Shown here piece after piece: positions 10,701 to 18,202 of a DNA stretch of 64,000 bases (positions within the stretch are counted from its first letter, which is position 1; the number at the start of each line of letters is the position of its first letter). The translations under genes were made by a program, and so were the position numbers. The notes beneath the pieces are model-generated. The model ran no database searches. It was not told where the DNA came from and worked only from the letters and a program-made list of their open reading frames with translations. The stretch is from Aeromicrobium sp. (GTDB lineage Bacteria; Actinomycetota; Coriobacteriia; Anaerosomatales; Anaerosomataceae), in contig JADIIM010000037.1 of NCBI GenBank assembly GCA_015351705.1, positions 1 through 64,000 on the forward strand, read 5' to 3'.

Positions 10701-12162
10701 CGTCGGCGTCTGGCAGTGGGACGCGGTGACCGACGGTAGTGGCATCGCGCGCTACTGGACATCGGTGGACCAGTCGGCCGACACCGTCACTGGGCCGGCT
10801 GACGACGAGGTGACGGGTCTGACCAAGACCTACGAGTCGCTCGCCAACGGCGTGTGGTACTTCCACGTTCGCGCTGAGGACGGCGAGGGCAACCTCGGCG
10901 CGATGGCGCACGTCAAGGTGCGTGTGGACGGTACGGCGCCGACGGGCACGATGGTGGTGGCTGGTGGAGCGGAGAGCACGTCGCAACGCGATGTGACGAT
11001 CGACTCGGCTGTTTCCGACGCGCACTCGGGAGTCGATGCGATGCGCATCTCGGTAGACGGCGGAAGTACCTGGGGTCCTTGGGTTGCGTACGCTGCACAG
11101 AAGACGGCCACGCTGCCTGAGGGTGACGGCGTGAAGACCGTGGTGGTGCAGTACCGTGACGCAGCGGTGCCTGCCAACGTGCGGCAGCTCACCGATACGA
11201 TCACCCTGACAACGCTTCCCGGTGATGACCTGGTGGAACGATGGGCCGGAGGCGACCGCTACAGCACGGCGTGTACGATCGCACGTGAGAGCTTCGACTC
11301 GGCCGATGTGGTGGTCCTGGCCACTGGCGCGGCGTTCGCCGATGCCCTCTCGGCTTCCGGGCTGGCCGGAGTCTACGATGCTCCACTGCTCCTCACCTCG
11401 CCGACAGCACTGCCCGACGTCGTCCGGCGCACGATCGTTGACCTCGGGGCGGACACGGTCATCATCGTGGGCGGGCCCAGTGCGGTCTCGACCGAGGTGC
11501 AGAGCGCGGTCGACGCCATCCCGGGTGTGGGCGTCCAGCGGATCGCGGGCGATGACCGCTACAAGACCGCGGCTGCCGTGTGCGACCGGGTGGCGCAGGT
11601 CGCCGGCCCCGGATTCATCAAGAAGGCTTTCGTCGCGCGGGGCGACGCCTTCGCTGACGCTCTTGCAGTCTCCCCGTTCGCATACAGCCAGGGCATTCCC
11701 GTGCTCCTCACGCCGTCCACCTCGCTTGCGGCGGCCACCCGCTCGGCGATCGGTCGGCATGGGATCACTGAGTGCGTCATCGCGGGCGGGGTATCGGCGG
11801 TGTCTTCAGGCGTGCAAGCCGAGGTCGACGAGCTGCCCGGCGTGAGCGTGGTCCGGTGGAGCGGGAACGACCGGTACGCCACCGCCGTGGATGTCGCGAC
11901 CAAGGGAATCGCGCGCGGATGGGGGAGCTGGCGGCTGGTGGGTGTGGCCACAGGTGTGTCGTTCCCCGATGCGCTGGGCGGCGGAGTCGCGTGCGGCGCC
12001 TACAACGGCGTGCTCCTCATGACGCGCCAGGATGTGCTCTCGGAGGTGACACGTGGAGCACTGGTAGCCAACAAGTCGCGCATCGAGCGGTGTCGGGTGT
12101 TCGGTGGTGACTCGGCGGTATCGACTGCCGTGGACACAGGAGTCACGAGCGCTTTGAAGTGA
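7741..12162 (+). CDS. Giant secreted protein with seven tandem repeats and three CWB2 repeats
   Basis: 1473 residues. N terminus: signal peptide with a hydrophobic core (VLILAMLFAFPVF) and likely cleavage near PQAAYA-V. Residues about 45-160 resemble a pre-peptidase C-terminal domain (DEWEPDDTKETANPI). About 166-882 are seven copies of a roughly 100-residue carboxypeptidase-regulatory-like beta-sandwich, each opening with a G-x-V-T motif and holding a DGxY...PGxY core. About 883-1160 are Ig/fibronectin-like segments (DGTAPTGTMVV). About 1161-1473 are three cell-wall-binding type 2 repeats (ERWAGGDRYSTA, FADALSASGLAG, VIIVGGPSAVS). CWB2 triplets bind anionic wall polymers, so this is probably an adhesin or S-layer-associated protein. 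Strong ribosome binding site. Confidence 0.93.
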   Translation: MMLSAASFSARAVGISAGVRSFVARVLILAMLFAFPVFPQAAYAVGDEWEPDDTKETANPIVPDGVPQFHTFDHEGDVDYVYFDAVGGVEYVIRTCASGNEYPNAALTAYHEAGGIIATADLNVGSGTISRIVYTPSANERVYVKAFESYTALRPYGIIVGQQQTLSGSVTDEVTGDPLSPVSVRVWERVASLVYNPASTASVADGSWSVLVDPGTYMVSFNPVGLDAGYLIEYFDGVRSSVDADAIPVTDTAVGSIDATLLKGGSIAGVVTAQSDASPLTGIHVRPYIWNGSAWEWSGSETATGADGSYLLINLWPGLYRVGFSDVGGVYAAEYYEDSATLAGADTVSVSGGVTTSGVAVALSRKGIITGTVTQAVGGGVLEGIEVAVRDVSLGGGWGGAQVVSTNASGVFTAYVDAGTYEVRYSDPSATYATEYWSDTYIDMQATSFAVTRDQTVTRDASLALAGTIQGVVTSEQGVAGTFQVTAWMEGATGWRPLAYDTADPDTGAYSLTVPPGTLRVTFSDEEGKHLTEVYDDILLEGSGIESGDDITVAAGGVVTLEDTELSAFARISGVVTAADGGAVLEDVRVDVRRWNGMWWDYAYSTRTAWNGTYSVNVSPGTYAVLFAWETSAPQSPYVWEWYDGIWSGYGLPTSIPLEAGDVRSDIDVALDELGYITGTVTDAVSGEPVDGIQVNAYMEDPPGVWGSRYAASRSGTDGTYTIGLPEGEWRLEFWDQMGQYAAEFTGDVWFVDEGTSLDVSPGETVSTGADAELERYAQIRGTVTAAADGAPLGAVSVHFHILDAQGNPRHYQMTDRESASGSGTYVSDVPPGDYLIEFDAWSRPWLAKQYYSEAYDVSRATTVTAPAGGLVTGIDGLLYELTTAPVTELTTQTADADMLEVTLAAHGTVADVATTYYAVNGADQGEYAAPFLLARDAKHLVSFASVDVLGNREETQTVLLQDHVAPAAPSAWSTSHPDDDTWYGDRVGVWQWDAVTDGSGIARYWTSVDQSADTVTGPADDEVTGLTKTYESLANGVWYFHVRAEDGEGNLGAMAHVKVRVDGTAPTGTMVVAGGAESTSQRDVTIDSAVSDAHSGVDAMRISVDGGSTWGPWVAYAAQKTATLPEGDGVKTVVVQYRDAAVPANVRQLTDTITLTTLPGDDLVERWAGGDRYSTACTIARESFDSADVVVLATGAAFADALSASGLAGVYDAPLLLTSPTALPDVVRRTIVDLGADTVIIVGGPSAVSTEVQSAVDAIPGVGVQRIAGDDRYKTAAAVCDRVAQVAGPGFIKKAFVARGDAFADALAVSPFAYSQGIPVLLTPSTSLAAATRSAIGRHGITECVIAGGVSAVSSGVQAEVDELPGVSVVRWSGNDRYATAVDVATKGIARGWGSWRLVGVATGVSFPDALGGGVACGAYNGVLLMTRQDVLSEVTRGALVANKSRIERCRVFGGDSAVSTAVDTGVTSALK
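8236..10386 (+). repeat. Seven tandem coding repeats of about 300 bp
   Basis: Consecutive copies begin at LSGSVTDEV, SIAGVVTAQ, IITGTVTQA, TIQGVVTSE, RISGVVTAA, YITGTVTDA and QIRGTVTAA. They share register but have diverged in sequence, so the repeats are old and not a recent slippage product. Each has a variable insert followed by a Y-x-E/K-Y/F aromatic segment (EYFDG, EYYED, EYWSD, EVYDD, EWYDG, EFTGD, QYYSE). Confidence 0.85.
11221..12159 (+). repeat. Three CWB2 (cell wall binding 2) repeats
   Basis: The three units start at ERWAGGDRYSTA, QRIAGDDRYKTA and VRWSGNDRYATA, each about 100 residues with a Gly-Asp/Asn-Asp-Arg-Tyr signature, an F-x-DAL core and a terminal GG-x-x-AVS turn. A trimer is the known functional unit in clostridial S-layer and cell-wall proteins. 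Confidence 0.9.
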
Positions 12163-12406
12163 GATCGGGCACGTCTAGCGCGGTGAATCTCGCCGTCGCT
12201 GCGTGCCGGATCGTGTCGGCGAGTTGCGTTCTCCTTACCTTAGGTTTGCTGTGGCACCGTTGGTCGTCGTTCGGTTATTCTTTGCGAAACGAAACGGCAA
12301 CAGAACGACCGGAAGATCGAACCACACGCACGGAGCAAGGCACGTCCCGCTGACCGGTGAACGATTGCGCGGGCACGTGTCGAAAACGACGACGGAGGGT
12401 GATCGA

Positions 12407-13621
12407 ATGAAACGGTTGGCAAGTCTGCTCGTTCTCGTACTGATGGTTGCACTGGTGGTGCCCGGGTGCGCAGGTACCGATGATGGCACCGACAGCGGCA
12501 CCGACAACGGCGCTGCGGCCGGCGATGAGATCATCATCGGTGCGGCTCTGTGCCAGACCGGCATCCAGGCGCCGCTGGATGAGCCCGCGCTTCGCGGTGC
12601 ACAGCTTGCGGTCGACGACCTGAACGCCGCTGGCGGCATCCTCGGCAAGCAGGTCAAGCTCGTTGCGATGGACGGCAAGAGCGACCCGGTGACCGTGGGT
12701 AACGTCGCCAAGCAGCTCGTCGAGCAGGGCGCGGCCGCGATCATCGCGCCGTCGGACTTCGACTTCGGTGGCCCGGCCTCCCGTGAGGCCCAGAAGGCCG
12801 GTCTCGTCGGCATCTCGCCGTGCGCGTCCTCGCCGCTCTACGGCTCGGCCGCACTCGGCGACAAGCAGTTCACGATGTCGATGTGGAACACCACCATGGG
12901 CGCCGTGACCGCTGAGTATGCGTACAACGAGAAGGGTTGGCGCACGACGTACGTCATCACCGACGACTTCATCGACTACACCAAGAGCCTCTCGCGCTAC
13001 TTCATCGCGCACTTCGAGACCCTCGGCGGCGAAGTCTACCGTGAGGACATGTACACCCAGGGCCAGCAGGACATCTCGGCCCAGCTCGCCCGCATCAAGG
13101 CGCTGCCCGAGGAGCCCGACTTCATCTACATCTCGTCGTACATGCCCGACCTCGCTCTCATGATCCGCACCCTGCGTGAGTCCGGCGTGAACGTGCCGAT
13201 CGTCGGCGGCGACGCGTACGACGATCCGGGCCTGTTCGAGGCGCTCGGCGAGGAGTACGGCAGCGACATCTACTTCGACACCCACGGCTTCCTCTCCGAT
13301 GAGGCCAACCCCGAGTACTCGGCCTGGGCCGAGCGCTACGAGGCCAAGTTCGGCGAGGCTCCGGATGCCGTCTGGATCATGCCGGGCTACGACGTCGTGA
13401 TGCTGCTGGCCGAGGCTATGGAGATCGCCGGCACCACCGATGGCGCCGAGGTTGCCAAGGCCATGGAGGAGAACACGTTCGAGCTCTTCACCGGCACGCT
13501 CGAGTGGTCTGACGCGGCTTCCGGGCACGAGCCCAACAAGGCCGCTGCGATGGTCGAGCTCGTCAAGGGCGAGCCGAAGTTCCTGGGCTGGGTCATCCCT
13601 GACAGCATCCCCGCCCCGTAG
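12407..13621 (+). CDS. Branched-chain amino acid/amide ABC transporter substrate-binding lipoprotein
   Basis: 404 residues from the ATG with GGAGGG upstream; the frame is open further 5' but that part has no signal. A basic start and hydrophobic stretch lead to a lipobox ending VVPGC (Cys 21), followed by an Asp/Thr/Gly linker, so it is a membrane-anchored receptor. The body is a type I periplasmic binding fold (GAALCQTGIQAPLDEPALRG, AAGGILGKQVKLVAMDGKSD). It heads an operon with LivG, LivF, LivH, LivM homologues and an acetamidase/formamidase, so the ligand may be a short amide or urea-like compound, not necessarily an amino acid. Confidence 0.93.
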   Translation: MKRLASLLVLVLMVALVVPGCAGTDDGTDSGTDNGAAAGDEIIIGAALCQTGIQAPLDEPALRGAQLAVDDLNAAGGILGKQVKLVAMDGKSDPVTVGNVAKQLVEQGAAAIIAPSDFDFGGPASREAQKAGLVGISPCASSPLYGSAALGDKQFTMSMWNTTMGAVTAEYAYNEKGWRTTYVITDDFIDYTKSLSRYFIAHFETLGGEVYREDMYTQGQQDISAQLARIKALPEEPDFIYISSYMPDLALMIRTLRESGVNVPIVGGDAYDDPGLFEALGEEYGSDIYFDTHGFLSDEANPEYSAWAERYEAKFGEAPDAVWIMPGYDVVMLLAEAMEIAGTTDGAEVAKAMEENTFELFTGTLEWSDAASGHEPNKAAAMVELVKGEPKFLGWVIPDSIPAP

Positions 13622-13651
13622 CACCACCGCTTCGATCCGATGAGGTGACGA

Positions 13652-13687
13652 CCAGGGGAGGGTCCGAATATCCGGACTCTCCCCTGG
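13652..13687 (+). terminator. Intercistronic hairpin after the binding-protein gene
   Basis: A 15-bp stem (CCAGGGGAGGGTCCG against CGGACTCTCCCCTGG, one G-U pair) with a 6-base loop and no T-run. Such hairpins after a binding-protein gene typically protect its mRNA and reduce read-through, keeping receptor levels above those of the membrane components. Confidence 0.7.
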
Positions 13688-13736
13688 CGCTGCCCGAGCC
13701 GACGATGGCGGCCTGTGGGCCGTCGCTGGAGAACTG

Positions 13737-14480
13737 ATGGAATCGAACGATCCGCAGCATGTAAGCACGCTGGCGCTCAAGAGTCTCAGCAAGTCGTTCG
13801 CGGGCCTGAAGGCCCTGAGCGACGTGAGCTTCACCCTGAGGACCGGGGAGATCCTGGGCCTCATCGGGCCGAACGGGTCCGGGAAGACCACGCTCATCAA
13901 CGTGGTCACCGGTCTGCTCAAGCCCACGAGTGGGGTGGTCACCATCGACGGCGTCGAGACCACCAAGCTGCCGCCCCACCGCATCGCCCGCGCCGGACTG
14001 GCGCGCACCTTCCAGACCATCCGCCTGTTCCGCGAGCTCACCGTGCTTGAGAACGTCGAGGTGGGAGCGGTCAGCCAGGGCATGTCCCGTCGGCAGGCCG
14101 TGCACGTCGCACGGGACCTGCTGGAGGAGATGGGACTGTCCGAGTGGAGTGGCAAGCTCGGCGGCGAAGTGCCGTTCGGCCACCAGCGCAGGCTGGAGAT
14201 CGCACGCGCTCTGGCCATGAAACCGAAGTTCCTGCTGCTCGACGAGCCCGCTGCGGGCCTGAACGAAGAGGAGAGCGACGAGCTCCTCGAGCAGTTGCGT
14301 GGCATACCGGCAAGCAAGCATGTGGGGTTGCTCGTCGTCGAGCACGACATGCGCCTGATGATGAACCTGTGCGCGCGCCTGCACGTGCTCAACTACGGCA
14401 AGACGATCGCCGAGGGCACGCCGGCCGAAGTCCGCTCCAACCACGAGGTCGTGACCGCGTACCTCGGCTCGACGGCGTAA
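13737..14480 (+). CDS. livG: ABC transporter ATP-binding protein, LivG type
   Basis: 247 residues. One of two ATPases driving the importer. Walker A GPNGSGKTT, the LivG-typical sequence GLARTFQTIRLFRELTVLENVEVG, and Walker B LLLDEPAAGLNEEE are present; the signature motif is degenerate (GGEVPFGHQRRLEIARAL in place of LSYGxQRRLEIARAL). The C terminus NYGKTIAEGTPAEVRSN is standard. The altered signature is worth noting because LSGGQ contacts ATP of the partner subunit, but the rest of the protein looks intact. Confidence 0.93.
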   Translation: MESNDPQHVSTLALKSLSKSFAGLKALSDVSFTLRTGEILGLIGPNGSGKTTLINVVTGLLKPTSGVVTIDGVETTKLPPHRIARAGLARTFQTIRLFRELTVLENVEVGAVSQGMSRRQAVHVARDLLEEMGLSEWSGKLGGEVPFGHQRRLEIARALAMKPKFLLLDEPAAGLNEEESDELLEQLRGIPASKHVGLLVVEHDMRLMMNLCARLHVLNYGKTIAEGTPAEVRSNHEVVTAYLGSTA

Positions 14481-14493
14481 GGGAGGCGTACAC

Positions 14494-15228
14494 ATGCTCA
14501 AAGTCGAGAACCTCTACGCCTCCTATGGCGCGATCCGTGCGGTCCACGGCATCTCGCTTGAGGTAGCCGAGGGCGAACTGGTCGCCCTTCTCGGCATCAA
14601 CGGTGCCGGCAAGTCCACGACCCTCAAGGCGATATCAGGCGTCCTGCGGCCCATCCAGGGCTCAGTGATGCTTTACGGCGAGGAGATCGGTAATCGCAAG
14701 CCCGAGGCTATCGTGAAGAAGGGGATCTCGCTCGTGCCCGAAGGCCGGGACATCTTCGGCGGCCTTACCGTGGAGGAGAACCTGCGCCTTGGTGCGTTCG
14801 CCTCGTACGACCGCGCCCGGTACAAAGAAGACCTCGAGGAGATGTTCGGTCTCTTCCCGATCCTCAAGGAGCGGTTCCACCAGGCCGGCGGGCTGCTGTC
14901 CGGCGGTGAACAGCAGATGCTCGCTATCGCCCGTGCGCTCATGAGCCGGCCCAAGCTGCTGATGCTCGATGAGCCGTCGCTCGGTCTGTCGCCTGCGATG
15001 ACCGACCAGATATTCGAGCTCATCGTCACCCTGCGGGAACGCGGGACGACGATCCTGCTCGTCGAGCAGAACGCCGAGCGCGCACTGGAGATCGTCGACC
15101 GTGCTTACCTGCTTGCCACCGGCTCGCTCGAGTTCGCCGGCACGCCAGATGAGATGAAGCGCAAGGTCGACCTCACCTCGGTCTACCTCGGCGGAGACGA
15201 AGACGAGACCTGCGAGGTGCGCCTGTGA
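14494..15228 (+). CDS. livF: ABC transporter ATP-binding protein, LivF type
   Basis: 244 residues. Second ATPase of the importer. Walker A GINGAGKST, the LivF hallmark SLVPEGRDIFGGLTVEENL, signature LLSGGEQQMLAIARALM, Walker B LLMLDEPSLGLSP and the switch region LLVEQNAERALEI are all present. GGGAGGCG precedes the ATG. Its stop overlaps the GTG start of livH. Confidence 0.95.
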   Translation: MLKVENLYASYGAIRAVHGISLEVAEGELVALLGINGAGKSTTLKAISGVLRPIQGSVMLYGEEIGNRKPEAIVKKGISLVPEGRDIFGGLTVEENLRLGAFASYDRARYKEDLEEMFGLFPILKERFHQAGGLLSGGEQQMLAIARALMSRPKLLMLDEPSLGLSPAMTDQIFELIVTLRERGTTILLVEQNAERALEIVDRAYLLATGSLEFAGTPDEMKRKVDLTSVYLGGDEDETCEVRL

Positions 15229-16118
15229 TCGATCTCGAGTTCGCTATCAACACGATCAGCCTGGGCAGCCTCTATGCGCTGCTCGCGCTTGGTCTGGTGT
15301 TCGTCTACGGCATCCTGAAGCTGATCAACTTCGCCTACGGTGAGTACATCATGATCGCCGGGTACGCGATGTACGTGCTCGGCGGCTTCGGTTACGTGCC
15401 CTGGTACGTGACGCTGCTCGCAGCGGTGCTCTTCGCGGCGCTCGTGAGCTACACCACCGAGCTGGTCGCGTTCCGGCCGGTTCGGACGAAGTCCATGACG
15501 GCTATGCTCGTGACCTCGTTCGCAGTGAGCATCTTCCTGCAGAACTTCGTGCTCATCACCGTCTCCCCGCGTGCGCGCGCCGTGAAGTTCCCCCCGGTGT
15601 TCTCGCAGACGCTGACCATCGCGGGCGCGACCGTTCCGGTGCGCAACCTGCTGATCATCGGGAGCACGGTGGTACTGCTCACGCTGTTGACGATCGTCAT
15701 GAAGAAGACCGTGCTGGGCATCGCGATGCGGGCCGCGGCCGACAAGTTCACCACAACGCGCCTGATGGGCGTGCCGGCGAACCTCGTCATCTCGGCCACG
15801 TTCATCATCAGCGGCTTCCTTGCCGGCGTCGTGTCCGTGTTCTGGGTGAGTCGCTCGGCGTCGGTCGATCCGCTCACTGGGTCGATGCCGCTGCTGATCG
15901 CCTTCATCGCGACCGTGCTCGGCGGCATGCACAGCCTTCAGGGTGCGGTGATCGGTGGGTTCGTCTACGGATTGCTGTTCAACCTGCTGAGCATCATGCT
16001 TCCTGCCACGATGATCAGCTACCGTGACGCGTTCATGTTCGTGATCGTGATCCTCTTCTTGCTGTTCAGGCCCGAGGGCATCTGGCGCAAGGGTTATACC
16101 GAGGAGCGTGTGGGATGA
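15225..16118 (+). CDS. livH: ABC transporter permease, LivH type
   Basis: 297 residues, very hydrophobic with about eight membrane segments. Begins IDLEFAINTISLGSLYALLALGL and contains the LivH loop LKLINFAYGEYIMIAGY. The coupling region includes GIAMRAAADKFTTTRLMGV. It forms the transmembrane channel with LivM. GTG start in a GTGA overlap with livF, and an ATGA overlap with livM at the end. Confidence 0.94.
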   Translation: MIDLEFAINTISLGSLYALLALGLVFVYGILKLINFAYGEYIMIAGYAMYVLGGFGYVPWYVTLLAAVLFAALVSYTTELVAFRPVRTKSMTAMLVTSFAVSIFLQNFVLITVSPRARAVKFPPVFSQTLTIAGATVPVRNLLIIGSTVVLLTLLTIVMKKTVLGIAMRAAADKFTTTRLMGVPANLVISATFIISGFLAGVVSVFWVSRSASVDPLTGSMPLLIAFIATVLGGMHSLQGAVIGGFVYGLLFNLLSIMLPATMISYRDAFMFVIVILFLLFRPEGIWRKGYTEERVG

Positions 16119-17155
16119 CGGGAGCCGGTACAGTGTCCGAGTTCTTGAGGCGGCGTTCCACCACGTGGATCCTGCTCGTGCCGATGCTCGCCATCGGCGT
16201 GCTGCTGCACTTCTTCGGAACGTCGCTGCAGGTCAACATCTACACCTACTTCTGCGTGAACCTGATGATCGTTCTGGGGCTCCAGATCTTCATGGGCAAC
16301 TCCGGCATCCTCGCGTGGACGCACGTGGGCTGGATGGGGATCGGCGCGTACGTGTCGGGCATCCTGTCGATGGCGCCGATGGTCAAGAGCCTCGGCGTGC
16401 CCAACATGTATCCCTTCCTCGTGCAGCTGCAGGTGCCGCACCCGCTCATCGCCATCGCGATCGGCGGTGTGGTCGCGGCGATGGTCGCTGCGGTGATCGG
16501 GTGGCCGTTGATGCGCCTGTCCGACGCCGCCGGCGTCATCACGTTGTTCGCGACGCTGATCGTCATCCACGTCATCCTCACGCAGTGGGACAACGTCACC
16601 AACGGCCCGCGGACGTTCTTCGGCCTGGAGGAGTTCACCACTCTGCCGGTCGCGCTGGTCGGGGCGACCCTGGTGTTGCTGGTAGCCCGCTGGTACCGGG
16701 AGTCATCGCTGGGGCTACGCCTGCGTGCCTCTCGTGACGACCGGTACGCCGCCGCAGCCATCGGTGTGAGCGTGGTCCAGGTGCGGTACGTCTCCTTCGT
16801 GCTCTCGGCCCTCATCGCCGGATTGGCGGGCGGGACCTGGGCGCATTTCATCACGTCGTTCCAGCCGAAGGCCTTCTACATCGTTGAGACGTTCATGTTG
16901 CTGTCGATGATCGTGATCGGCGGTCAGGGATCGATCTCCGGTGCGTTCGCGGGTACCGCGCTCGTCACCGCTGCTCGTGAGGGCCTGCGACAGGTCGAGG
17001 CGGGTATCAACAACGCGGGCGTGTTCACGTTCGAGGTTTACGGCTTGACCGAGCTTGTGATGGCCGTACTCATGGTGATCGTGCTCATCTGGCGCCCCAA
17101 CGGGGTCATCGGCGGGCAGGAGATCACCTGGCCGATCATCAAACGGCGTCGATAG
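16115..17155 (+). CDS. livM: ABC transporter permease, LivM type
   Basis: 346 residues with about eight to ten membrane segments. The LivM-typical regions are present: MIVLGLQIFMGNSGILAWTH and the cytoplasmic coupling loop LGLRLRASRDDRYAAAAIGV. GGQGSISGAFAGTALVT lies near the end. Pairs with LivH. The stop lies within the AGGAGG ribosome binding site of the following amidase gene, so the two are likely co-transcribed. Confidence 0.94.
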   Translation: MTGAGTVSEFLRRRSTTWILLVPMLAIGVLLHFFGTSLQVNIYTYFCVNLMIVLGLQIFMGNSGILAWTHVGWMGIGAYVSGILSMAPMVKSLGVPNMYPFLVQLQVPHPLIAIAIGGVVAAMVAAVIGWPLMRLSDAAGVITLFATLIVIHVILTQWDNVTNGPRTFFGLEEFTTLPVALVGATLVLLVARWYRESSLGLRLRASRDDRYAAAAIGVSVVQVRYVSFVLSALIAGLAGGTWAHFITSFQPKAFYIVETFMLLSMIVIGGQGSISGAFAGTALVTAAREGLRQVEAGINNAGVFTFEVYGLTELVMAVLMVIVLIWRPNGVIGGQEITWPIIKRRR

Positions 17156-17167
17156 GAGGTCCGGACC

Positions 17168-18073
17168 ATGGCGTATGACCTGACCCGCGACAAGGCGTTC
17201 TTCGGGTTCTCACCGGAGGTGGAGCCCGTGCTTCGTGCCGCTCAGGGCGTGGAGCTCAAGCTCACCACCCACGACTGCTTCTCGGGGCAGCTCAAGACCA
17301 CCGCGGACACGCTTCAGACGCTCGACTGGTCGATCACCAACCCCGCCACCGGGCCGATCTACATCGAGGGGGCCAAGCCCGGGGACATCCTCCGTGTCGA
17401 CCTGCATGAGGTCGTCGCGCACGGACCATCAGTCATGGTGGCCGTTCCCGAGGTGGGCGCACTCGGCCACCTCATCACCGAGGAAGAGACCGTCATCGTC
17501 GAGCACGATGGAGACTCCGTGGTCTTCAAGGACAAGGTGCGGGTGAAGCAGAAGCCGATGCTTGGCGTCATCGGTGTCGCACCGGCCGAGGGCACCATCC
17601 CCAACAGCACGCCGGGCGGGCATGGCGGCAACATGGACTGCACGCTCGTCACGTCCGGCGCGAGCCTGTACTTCACCGTTGCGGTGGACGGGGCACTCTT
17701 CGGTTGCGGGGATATGCATGCCGTGATGGGCGACGGCGAGGTCGTCATCTGTGGCGCCGAGACACCCGGAGAGGTCCGCCTCACGCCGCAGGTGGTCGAT
17801 ATCCCGGATCTTCCCACCCCGTTCCTGGAGAACGACGAGATCGTGGCCGTCATCGCCTCGGCGGAGACCACCGACGCCGCGTACAAGATGGCGCTCGACA
17901 TGATGCACGGCTTCCTCACCAAGGTCGCAGGCCTTCCGGCCAACGATGCGGCGTTGCTGATGAGCCTGGTGGGCAACCTGAAGTTCTGCCAGGTGGTCGA
18001 CCCGCTGCTCACCGTGCGGTTCGAGTTCCCCAAGTCGGTGCTTGCCGACTACGGGTTCACCATGCCGCGGTAG
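17168..18073 (+). CDS. Acetamidase/formamidase family protein
   Basis: 301 residues. Hydrolyses short aliphatic amides (formamide, acetamide) to the acid and ammonia. Family features seen are the N-terminal DWSITNPATGPIYIEGAKPGD, VIGVAPAEG followed by NSTPGGHGGNMDC, and the metal-side segment LFGCGDMHAVMGDGEVVICGAE. Perfect AGGAGG ribosome binding site. Its position at the end of a Liv-like importer operon suggests imported amides are used for nitrogen or carbon, as in the fmd-type operons of methylotrophs. Confidence 0.93.
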   Translation: MAYDLTRDKAFFGFSPEVEPVLRAAQGVELKLTTHDCFSGQLKTTADTLQTLDWSITNPATGPIYIEGAKPGDILRVDLHEVVAHGPSVMVAVPEVGALGHLITEEETVIVEHDGDSVVFKDKVRVKQKPMLGVIGVAPAEGTIPNSTPGGHGGNMDCTLVTSGASLYFTVAVDGALFGCGDMHAVMGDGEVVICGAETPGEVRLTPQVVDIPDLPTPFLENDEIVAVIASAETTDAAYKMALDMMHGFLTKVAGLPANDAALLMSLVGNLKFCQVVDPLLTVRFEFPKSVLADYGFTMPR

Positions 18074-18083
18074 TCGTGCCGAT

Positions 18084-18133
18084 GCCGGCCGGGCCCGTTG
18101 GGGCCGGCCGGCTCTGCGCCCGCTCCGGGCGCA
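18084..18133 (+). terminator. Tandem GC-rich hairpins after the amidase gene
   Basis: First, GCCGGCCGGGCCC pairs with GGGCCGGCCGGC (one bulge, GTTG loop). Second, TGCGCCCG pairs perfectly with CGGGCGCA around a 3-base loop. No T-run follows either stem, so termination may be incomplete or factor-dependent. They end the importer operon. Confidence 0.5.
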
Positions 18134-18202
18134 GCGCACGCACGTACACGTGTGCCCGGTGGCGCGGCCGTGGGGGCCGTGGCCCCGGAGAGAGGGGGGG
18201 AC

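Noticed and set aside
9694-11760. 688-codon minus-strand frame opposite the large CWB2 protein
   Set aside because: Composition is His/Arg-rich low-complexity antisense sequence with no domain; the plus frame has signal peptide, repeats and CWB2 motifs.
12189-12223. Terminator after the large CWB2 gene (CTCGCCG/CGGCGAG)
   Set aside because: Only a 7-bp stem with a 21-base loop; too weak to claim, although the sequence after it is T-rich.
12252-12268. Sigma-54 promoter (TGGCAC) before the importer operon
   Set aside because: The -12 element TTGCA at the required spacing is absent.
12203-12406. N-terminal extension of the substrate-binding protein by 68 codons
   Set aside because: The ATG at 12407 follows GGAGGG and begins a canonical lipoprotein signal; the upstream codons encode basic, non-conserved sequence.
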